Below the pieces are notes generated by a model that was not told the origin of the DNA, did not search any database, and saw nothing but the letters and a program-made list of their open reading frames with translations. A stretch of DNA of 64,000 bases from Cytospora piceicola (Eukaryota; Ascomycota; Sordariomycetes; Diaporthales; Cytosporaceae). Shown here piece after piece: positions 55,423 to 64,000 of the stretch (positions are counted from its first letter, which is position 1; every line of letters starts with the position of its first letter). Where the stretch lies: NCBI GenBank assembly GCA_023375675.1, contig JALQBC010000013.1, positions 62,001 to 126,000 of the forward strand, written 5' to 3'. The translations under genes and the position numbers were made by a program.

Positions 55423-56564
55423 GATGGTTTGCGTTTAGACACAATAAGATATGGAGATTCCAAGGCTGTTGCGAAGAAGGGAAATTGCCGAGTGTGGTCT
55501 GGCTGGTCGGTGAATTGGTCCTCTGGAGTGCTCGTCACAGTGAAGTAAGGGGTTTGTTTAGTCAAGAACCCGGAGGCTAAGAGACCTCTAATAAAGACAG
55601 GAAAACGCTAGGCCAAATATTAAGGGAAAGAAACCTCAGTCTATGGAGACTCGGGAAATGGGACCTATTTATTATAGCTATACTCATTTATCATGCTCGC
55701 TGTTCAATGGTCTGTTTCGAAGAGGGCTCCCATTAACGGTACAATCGAAGTCGCATGCCAATCGAACCGTTTATCAAGCAAGCATGCGGCAGCAATACAG
55801 GATTTCGAAACAAGCACAGCCCAGCCGGCATGATTACGTCAAAAACTTCTGAAACCAATAGAGCCCAGTAACATGTGGATTCCAAGCTTGATAGGCAGGC
55901 GGGCAGTACTAGGTACGGTCTAGATCCCCTGACCTCCCCGACCAGATGTGGCTGCAGACCCTTCAGGCAACCTGGGCACCCGGGCAGCTATCTAGGTACT
56001 TAGGTACATCCACCAAGTTGCTGGAGCACTGACCACCTGCACTTCGTGTAATTGGCTTCTGTAGAGGTGTTACTGCACAGCCACAGGTCTCCTCAACATA
56101 TTCCGGTGCAACGCGGGCGGCAACCGATCGCCTCTTCACCAGCCACAGAACTAGTGGGCGCAATGATGGCAAGCTCGGCCTGTTGCAGTCACGACGTCGT
56201 GCGAATCACCACCGGTCGGTAGATGATCTGGCACCTCCCTACTTACCTACACAGTATCTCCTACTAGAACGAATCAGCCAATGCCACCTACGATTCCTCG
56301 GTCTCTCATCAACAGTATTCAATTATTGCCATACTACCTAGGTACTGTCTAGCGCTCTTTACCAGCGGTACTTGACACGATTGCAACCCAACCCCCATCC
56401 TTTCTTCCATCCAGCCCAAGCTGTGACCCACCGCGCCGTCAATAAAGGCGACACATTACGACTACTTCCTGCGACTGCGTCCTTGCGACACCAGAACGAT
56501 ACCAACACCACACCATTACGATTATCTGTGCTGGTAGATATGATCGCGCAGCTAAACTGTCACC
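55423..56564. other. Divergent intergenic region
   Basis: 1.1 kb between DUF4112 and DCP2. Contains a TACCTAGGTA palindrome (56335) and variants TATCTAGGTA and CTTAGGTA near 55989-56006. No gene seen. Confidence 0.6.
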
Positions 56565-59174
56565 ATGGATCCCTTACATATGACATTAGACGACTGTGAG
56601 CCTACCCGCTTGGTCCCAGAATGCGTTGATGCGGCGGGAACAATTCACTGACGGTGGTAATCGACAGGGCTGGACGATCTCTGTGCCCGATTTATCAACT
56701 GCTTGCCTAGATCAGAACTTTCAGACTTCGCCAGAATAGGACTACATGTTGAAGAAGCACACTGGTTCTACGAAGACTTCATCCATCCGCAGAACCCTAC
56801 AGGTTTACCCAGATTGAGCCTCAAGGCTTTCAGTCTGCGCATCTTCCAACACAGCCCTCTCACAAATGAGTTACCTCCTCAGAGCCTCTCGGCCGCTTTC
56901 GATAATTTTATCGCATACAAAAAGCGTATCCCCGTCCGGGGCCTAATCATGTTGAACGAAGCCATGGACCAAGCCATACTTGTCAAGGGCTGGAACAAGG
57001 GGGCCAGCTGGAGTTTTCCCAGGGGCAAGATCAACCAAGAGGAGGACGACCTGAAATGCGCAATACGAGAAGTCTATGAAGAGACAGGATTCGACGTTGA
57101 AAAAGCAGGACTCGTGCCGGAGAACCGGTCGGTCAAATATTTCGAGCACATCATTAGGGAGCAACACCTTCGATACTATGTCATTCCCAATGTCCCCATG
57201 GACTACAAGTTTGCGCCGAGGACAAGGAAGGAGATCTCCGATATTCGGTGGTACAAGCTGGCCGACTTACCGGGGCGACCTAAGAAGAGACCAGGACAGG
57301 ACGCAACCGCGGCAGCTACGAATGCTTCCAGATTCTATATGGTCGCGCCCTTCATCGAGCCTTTGAATCGATGGGTGAAGCAGCAACTCAAGAGGAAGGA
57401 GAAGCCACGGAATAGCCACAAGCCTGGGCCAATGCTGCAGATGGAAACCGAGGAAGTTATGACCGAAGAGGAAGGTATGGCAACAGAGACCGGAGCTGAG
57501 ACGTCATCACTTTATGCCACCGTCGAATCTCGTGAGGCGGCTACTCGAGAAATCCAAAGGCTCCTGAAAATCCAGCCACTCGCCCAGAGGTCGCAGGCGG
57601 GAGTCTTTGATCAGGCTCAGGAAAGGGGCCAAACTTTACTGGCCATGTTACAGCAGGAGAAGAATGCGTCCGGGGAAAACTCATCGGCTACCACTCCTCA
57701 CCATGCCGCTCACATACCCCATACACCCATGGACCATGTGTACAATGTCGCACCAGAGCCTCGTACCCCGTATCATCACCATCCTACACAACGATTTTCT
57801 TATGGCGGCCAAGAGGCTCCACACCTCCCTGTCCAGCAGCCAGATATGAGCAATCAGCTTCGCTCAATTCTTGGCGTCGCAGGTAACGCCAGGGGGCCTG
57901 TATGGCAGCAGACACATGCTGCCGTCCATCAACCGGCTATGGCAATGGCTCCGAGCCATGTCAACCGGCCACCCCTAGTTCATCCTCAGCCTCTGCCTCG
58001 GCAGGCCAACCATATCCTGACCAACACTATGACACCAACTCCGGCCCCAGACAACAAGGCAGGGCATGTTTCCCAACCTGAAAATGTGTCTGGTACCGCT
58101 AGTACGAGCTTGCCGCAACATATAATGCCTACTGCGCGACAACCGCAAGTTCTGAACGGCACCCAACTGGCTTTACTCAATGTTCTCAGGAAGGAGAGTG
58201 GTACGGGGAAGGAGACATCGTTGCAGAACTTGTCCCCTCAACAGCGAGTAGCGGAGCCCCGCAGACCAAGCCAACAATTTTCTCAGAACTTGGCAGCCTT
58301 GGCTTCGACCTATGGCCCCCAACCCACTGCCAAGTCCACCTCACAGAACGACCGAGCAGATGGGTCGGTGCCAGCAGATGGGAATTCTCCATCAGCCTTT
58401 AAATCGTCAAAGGTCTCGGAAACCCAGCGAACAGCTTTGTTGGATATTTTCAAGCAGCCGTCCCCGCGGTTCCAGGAGCCTGAGCTCAGTTTCAAGGAGA
58501 ATAAGTCACCAAATATTCCAATTCCAGCCACTGTGCTGCAGCAACAACAGCAATCGAGTTTCAATTTTGGTCCTGGAGCAGTTCCATCAGCAGCACAAAC
58601 AAACAACATGTCGATCCAGGCGAACAGGGGTCTAAACCTTCCCTACGGGGCTCAGTCCATTGCGGTCCGCCACCAGAACCGGGACGAGAGGGGACCTGCG
58701 CAGAATCCGGCAAATACACCCGGAGCCAACGGCATTGGCGCCGAAAACAAGATGCAAATCTTGTCGCATCCCAGTCGGGGGCCTCAAGGCAATATCATCA
58801 ACGGCCTTTCCTACAGCCCCTCCGCTCAGGGCGGAGTGGCTGGTTCTCCAGTGGGCACATTCCCGAATGTCGCTCCGCATCGTCAGGAGGCCGACCCACA
58901 ACAGTTGCAGAAACTCATGTCTCTTTTCAGCAAGCCGCCGGTTTCTGCAGGTGGCAAGGAGCCCGCTACCTTCAATATGGGACAGCTCGCGGGCCAACTT
59001 CCGGCTCCGGGTTCGCACGGCATCTCGCTCGGTGCGTCGCCCAGAATGGATGGAGCAGGCAGTGCCGCATCCATGTCCCGTGGTGGTAGCCAACAGGCAG
59101 CTCCTATCTCGCCCGAAAACGAGAAGTTCCTCCTCAACTATCTCAACCAGACAGTCAGTAGCTCTGCCAAGTAG
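56565..59174 (+). CDS. dcp2: mRNA decapping enzyme DCP2
   Basis: An 845-aa Nudix hydrolase that removes the m7G cap during cytoplasmic mRNA decay. Exons 56565-56595 and 56668-59174; the junction yields LDDWLDDLCARFINCLP, the start of the regulatory domain that binds Dcp1 (about 1-105, with EEAHWFYEDFIHP). The Nudix box lies near 130-153 (GKINQEEDD, then REVYEETGFD), preceded by WSFPRGK. Box B follows (ISDIRWYKLADLPG). From about residue 270 the protein is disordered and rich in Gln/Pro/Ser, with scattered Leu-rich short motifs (TLLAMLQ, LALLNVLRK, TALLDIFKQ, LQKLMSLFSK, KFLLNYLNQ) like those that bind Edc3 and Pat1. ATG is in CACCATGG context. Confidence 0.96.
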
Positions 59175-59874
59175 TGGGAAATGCCTAGACGTATCGACGG
59201 ATGAGTTTTAGACCAGTCAGCTACCAAGGGTTTCAATCTCGAGAGTATGTCGAGGTGTCGGGGGCACGGAAGTATTCATGGGATTGTGTTCTGAATTTTG
59301 CTATCATGTTTATTGTTTTTCCCGGCGGTTTCTACAGACAACTCATGGGGGCGTCATCGTGGACAGGTGACGGATGGATATGGGGGCATCGGGATTGGGA
59401 GCGTCTCATAGCGTTGGAGCATTTTGTTTTGAGCATGATGCTTTTTTCTAACGCTGACCGATGGCTTATCTGTTTATGGTAGTTGGGGGTAGAATTAGCT
59501 GTCGAGAGCGATATTAAGCTTATATATATGTGTGCAAGAAGCTACTATTGTCTCAGTGCAATTTGAGGCATGATCCATATGCCAGATAGGCGCATGGTCA
59601 GGAACCCGGACAGGGAAGAGAGTCCTGATTTCGTGTGGGTCGCGCCTGCACAGGTCTCCCGGCGCTAAAATACAAGTGGCGGGATGTAAGCCGTTTGTGC
59701 CTGCCGCTATTGCCCTACGGCTCTCCCTGTTAGTGATTGGCCTCCCAAGCGAGCTGTAACTACCGACAAGCGCCGTCACTATCACACCTTTGATATTCGA
59801 CTGCGCCGACAACCTCCAATCTCTTGTTTGTTTCCCTTCATTCTATCCCTAAGGACTTCTTCCCGTGGCTAGCC
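59175..59874. other. Intergenic between DCP2 and RRM gene
   Basis: 700 bp on the same strand, including the DCP2 3' side and the promoter of the next gene. TATATATATG near 59521. No gene seen. Confidence 0.55.
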
Positions 59875-61655
59875 ATGTCGAGCTCAAACGGCGGTGTCAC
59901 GGTCACCATTGACCGGAGTTACTTCGATACGCTTGTAAGAAGGTCAGTCAACCCCAAGGTTTCTTTTGAGTTATGCCTGAAGAACGCGCTTGGTCGACCT
60001 TAGCACCAGCCTATCTTGGCTTTTGCTGTGCTGCAGAGCCAGACCCAGCTCCCCGACACCACTGTTTTTTTGCTTTCCTCGAGCGATGGTTCCTGCCCTT
60101 GATTCTGTCCTGGAAGCTAAAGATTCATCCTGTCCAGGGCCAATTTCGTGAGTTCACTTGACATAGCCGTCGCGAGAGCTGTAGCTGTGACTTTGGTCTG
60201 ATCTTCTTTGGAGAATACCGACGATGCCCTCACGAACCCAGTTCTTTCCATCGCCAAGTCCGAGTACGATGGTCTCAATCAGATTGCTGCCAAGTATGGT
60301 ACGATTTCCTGCAACAAACACTTTCTAGACGCAAACCCTTTTAACACGCCTCCGCAGCAAACTTACGACAGAACCTCCTGAGAGGCGGCGTTGGCGAAGA
60401 GACCATCGATGTATGTGGGCTGTGCGAACCTGCTGAACAATTATCCATATGGATGATGGCAATGGGGACACGTGTGACACCACAAGTGCTAACCGTCGAG
60501 CAGCTCCTCAGCCAGGATGATGCCACGATTGAGGAGCAGAAAGCGACTGCTTCTCCAGCCCCTGCAAACATAAAGGATTCCCATGGCGCAGTGCACACCT
60601 CTGGCCCGCCCCCAGCTCCGCCCCAGGATTCTCGAGGCTCCCGTATTGGAAATGGCCACGGTAACTACAAGGCGCATCCCAAGGCATATGGTCATGTCCA
60701 TACCCATGAGGTGCCCGACTGGGCAGATGTCGATGCAGTGCAGGAAGATGATGAGTCTGCTTCTGGAGGTGGCCCTATCGATGAACTCCACAACCCAGCC
60801 TACAACCAGCAAGCCTTCACCCGACCATTCTACGAGCGTCAGTGTGCTCGATCGATTCTCCTTACCAACCTCGCCGAGGGCGTCACCCATCGTGACATTA
60901 CCGAGGCCGTTCGTGGTGGCCAGCTGTTAGACATTTACGTGCGACCTGACCGCGCAGTGACTGTGTCTTTCCTTCGCGCCAGTGATGCTCGAGCCTTCTT
61001 CGATCATGTCCGTCGTCATGACTTGTACATCAAACACAAGCGGGTGAGTAGACTGCTACACCCTTGGTGATAGTTTCTGGACTTTGGAGGACATAAGACG
61101 TGACGCTGACGGCAAATAGGTCGACGTACGATGGAATGACCGCCAGTTCATCCTGCCTGGTCATGTAGCCAGCAAGATCGGCATTGGCGCCACCCGGAAC
61201 CTCATCCTCCGCCGCTGTGATCCTCGGGTCACGGAAGACAGCATTCGTGAGGATCTCGATCACATCCACAACCTGGTCGTGATCAAGGTCGACTTCATGG
61301 GCGGCAGCTGTTACATCAAGACGAATTCCGTCAATAACGCCATGTTTGCCCGAACCTGCATGATGAGTAGGGCGTAAGTGCATTGACTCTGTTGGACTAT
61401 GGGCACTCACTGACTAGGGCTGGTAGTAAATACAAGGGCTGCAAGATCGACTGGGACGTGGACGAGTGTGCTCAGCCCTTTGAGCGACTGACCCAGGCGA
61501 AGCCCCGCAAGGACAATCCCCTTGCGAAAAAGAGCACCGAAAAGACCATGGCCAACCGTTTCCACCTTCTGAACCTCGAAGATGACGGGGACGGGGACGA
61601 GGACGAGATTTCGCCCGGGTTCAGTGCCAAAAAGACGGTGGGAATAGCCGCCTAG
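59875..61655 (+). CDS. RNA-binding protein with two RRM domains
   Basis: A 412-aa protein in seven coding exons: 59875-59942, 60138-60147, 60214-60298, 60358-60410, 60504-61043, 61120-61373 and 61427-61655. The N-terminus is conserved-looking (VTVTIDRSYFDTLVRRANF, NPVLSIAKSEYDGLNQIAAK, NLRQNLLRGGVGEET). RRM1 is about 175-255 (ARSILLTNLAEGVTHRDITE, then RAVTVSFLRASDARAFF, KRVDVRWND). RRM2 is about 265-350 (ATRNLILRRCDPRVTEDSIR, then CYIKTNSVNNAMFAR, YKGCKIDWDVDECA). The C-terminus is acidic. It is likely a post-transcriptional regulator; I do not recognise a precise orthologue. The second exon is only 10 nt. At intron 4, the pair GAT|GTATGT and GAGCAG|CTC is chosen because it is canonical and keeps frame. 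Confidence 0.82.
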
Positions 61656-64000
61656 AGAGCTGCGATCTGTTGAGCTGGAGTGCCACCGACATATGGCTAC
61701 CTTACAATTGCCCTCTTATGTTTCTTTACCCTTCACATTTGATGTTTGGTTTTCTTCTGGTTCTTTGCGGAGTACATCGATGGCAAAGGAAAACTTGATA
61801 ACCCAGAGAAGGTCGGATCAAGATGGTCCGGCTTAAAATCGACTTTAGACGGCATGGTCGAGTGGATTCTCAATGCTTAGTCACAAAAAATACCCCCTAA
61901 AGGCTGACGGAAGGCGTATGGAGTTAAGGATACCCTCATGACTAGCTTTATTTTCCATCATCCCTTTTACTACCTTCATGGAGAGAGGCAATACCATAGA
62001 AAAACTGACCCTAAAATGGTGTTGTTTCTTGGTTTCTATTGGTATGCTGCTGATGGGAATCCTGGTTGTGCTCGTCCACTGCAAACTGCGTAACACATTG
62101 AAAAAGGAAGTCCGACATTGCACAGATTAGTTGCATCCGCACAGGAGGCATCAGCCAACCTGCCAACCTAGTTGGTTGCCACTCGGGTTGAAAAAAGCAA
62201 ATAATGGGCGTTGTTCTCTGCTCCAGCAGCTCCTTGACTGCTGCTCGATACACGAGGACTACCGTCAGGTCCCTCCCCCTCCCCCTCCCCCTAACGTCCT
62301 TGCAAGACCGCATTATAGATTGGTCTTTCAAGCATTCATATACGCGGGGCCATGTTATTCTTGTGATAGCGGCTTCTTGCACGCCCTCTGCTCACTCATG
62401 GCCACCAACGGACTGGTTTGATTGAACCTGCAGCCCGGAAAACACACGCACTGCCCATACTTCGGGTATTCATTACCTAGTTTTTGCCAGCCTTTGGGGT
62501 TGCTCGTGTGGTTATACAACAAGCGGAATGCCGGGAGCTAGAAGTCAGCCTCTCCTGTGTACTGTAATGGGTTGCGTAGGTATGGCAGGCCCAAGAGTGC
62601 TGTTGGTTGTGACTGGATACTTTGCAGATGTCCAAGGCTTCGGGTTTCTTGCAGGCTTTGCTTGAGAAAGTAAACAAAGCACCAGCGGTGATACTTGGAA
62701 CGGAGTTTTAGAGGATCTTTAAGAAGGTTGTGTGCATGTGTATGTTATGCGGCAAAGTTGGATTGACGTCGTCGGAGCTCGCTCTGGGTGATGCCAGTGG
62801 AATGCGAAGTCTCGTGTTGAGTCGGTTCGGGTACCCCTGATTAATGTCCACTTCAAAAGCTAGAAGTGGCTAAGCTGACTGTCTTGGGGGAGTTCTCGAA
62901 TTGACCAGTTTAACCGAGGACGATCCAAGACAGCAAGAAGTCTGACTTGGAGTTTGCGCGGCGAAGTTGTTGGCAAAATGAGCCCGAATGCGAACGTGAG
63001 GATCATGGCAATCCGTTCCTCCAGGTTCCTCGTAGTCGTTAATATATGTACTCTGGTATGCTTAATACTACCTAGGTACCTACCTATAGGTAGGTAGTAG
63101 CCTAGGGTAACTACACTAGAACTGGTGTGCCGAAGGAATGGGTAAATGGCAGTTATGTGTTTATTTTTAGGCGCAGCCCTGGGGCCTTCAACACGAGAAA
63201 ACAAGACATTCCCAGTTGGTGCTAGTCCTGCCGTCCCGCTTCTTTCTGCTTTGAACCCGGCAGCTCGGGGCCCGGTTGGCTGGAATTGTCTGGTCGCTGC
63301 AGAATACGAACTGGATTCCGGGTGTCTGGGAACCCTGAAGAGCTGACAGGGGTCTTTTAGTATCTTTAGTGCTCATAGTTAGTGTACGTACTGTATGTAC
63401 TGGGCCTGGAGACCCCCAGAACCCCCCGAAGATCATCGCTGCTCCCCAACAACCTGCCAGAAGCCGCCACCAGCAGAGCGGGCACTGGGTAGAGATACCT
63501 AGGCAGCCTGGCAGCTAGGTACCTAGGCAGCTAGGTAGGTAGATAGCACCAGAGCACCAAACATCATGCAGGGCAAGCAGGGCGGCAGGGCGGTCTGTCT
63601 GTCGACACTCTGAAAAATACTTGGGTAGTTGCGGGTCTCTTCTCTTGGTTCCGCCAAAATCCTCCGTGTTGTGTATGTGTGTGTATGTGTGTGTATGTGT
63701 GTGTATGTAGATATGCACAGGTAAGGATCCTGGCAACCCCGGCACCCCGCCTAATGGGCAGATGGGCTGGAAAGGCATGCTCGTGATTTGATGGCTGGTT
63801 CGATGTATCCGATGTTTCTCTCTTTCAATCACCCTTGCAACCGATCCTAAACCTTCTTTTCCCTCTCTCTGTCTCTGTCTCTCTGTGCATCCGCAAATCT
63901 ACCTCTGCCTTCCTCTTCCTCTCCGCATCTACACCTTCGCTTGTTGTTTATTGTTGTTTGTGTAGTTGCTTCATTTCTGAGAAACTGACATTCGCTTCAA
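61656..64000. other. Terminal gene-poor region
   Basis: 2.3 kb with no supportable gene. It contains TACCTAGGTA (63069) with a neighbouring TACCTATAGGTA palindrome, a cluster of CTAGGTA/TACCTAGGCA elements (63496-63542), a TGTGTA repeat and a CT-rich stretch near 63858-63960 that looks like the leader of a gene lying beyond the window on the + strand. Confidence 0.6.
63669..63708. repeat. GTGTGTATGT tandem repeat
   Basis: Four copies of a TGTGTGTA-type unit (period about 10). Confidence 0.9.

Overview
This window is nuclear DNA of a filamentous ascomycete, most likely a Sordariomycete. Genes have short introns (about 50-110 nt, mostly GTATGT or GTAAGT donors). Gene content is typical of Pezizomycotina: a Med2-like Mediator tail protein, a fungal-rhodopsin-domain membrane protein, a CpyA-type vacuolar carboxypeptidase, a PdeH-type cAMP phosphodiesterase and a secreted GH5 glycosidase. 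Intergenic DNA carries pyrimidine-rich leaders and microsatellites. The species cannot be fixed from sequence alone. All gene models below were built by reading splice sites and keeping the protein frame; none was checked against transcripts.

Layout: 1-854 is the 3' end of a UBP12-type deubiquitinase, followed by 6.7 kb with no recognisable gene, rich in simple repeats. 7.5-22.4 kb holds a cAMP phosphodiesterase (+), carboxypeptidase Y (-), the ribosome maturation factor SDO1 (+), ribosomal protein S18 (-) and the ISW2-complex subunit ITC1 (-). 24.1-34.7 kb holds ALG8 (-), an L-type lectin cargo receptor (+), a Med2-like Mediator candidate (-), an Xaa-Pro aminopeptidase (+) and a GH5 glycosidase (-). 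36.1-46.9 kb holds a tandem-PH protein (-), an APH-fold kinase (+), NCS2 (+), SWD2 (-), an oxaloacetate carrier (+) and a rhodopsin-domain membrane protein (-). 48.6-61.7 kb holds an APC permease (+), SRP9/21 (+), the ribonucleotide reductase small subunit (-), a DUF4112 protein (-), DCP2 (+) and a two-RRM protein (+). The last 2.3 kb has no recognised gene.

The 23 genes are mostly single-copy housekeeping functions (translation, secretory pathway, chromatin and transcription, mRNA decay, nucleotide synthesis) in mixed orientation. They do not form a metabolite cluster, and I see no transposon, CRISPR array, tRNA or rRNA. Functional echoes are loose: ALG8, the lectin and carboxypeptidase Y all belong to the secretory pathway; ITC1, SWD2 and the Mediator candidate are nuclear regulators; SDO1, RPS18, SRP9 and NCS2 serve translation.

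The most interesting signals are these. An open reading frame continues for 68 codons beyond the ITC1 stop codon and repeats the motif found just before the stop. The palindrome TACCTAGGTA occurs at least 11 times, always outside coding sequence. The phosphodiesterase has a degenerate receiver-like domain at its N-terminus. Unusual predicted splicing includes a coding exon consisting only of ATG, a GC-AG intron and a 10-nt microexon.
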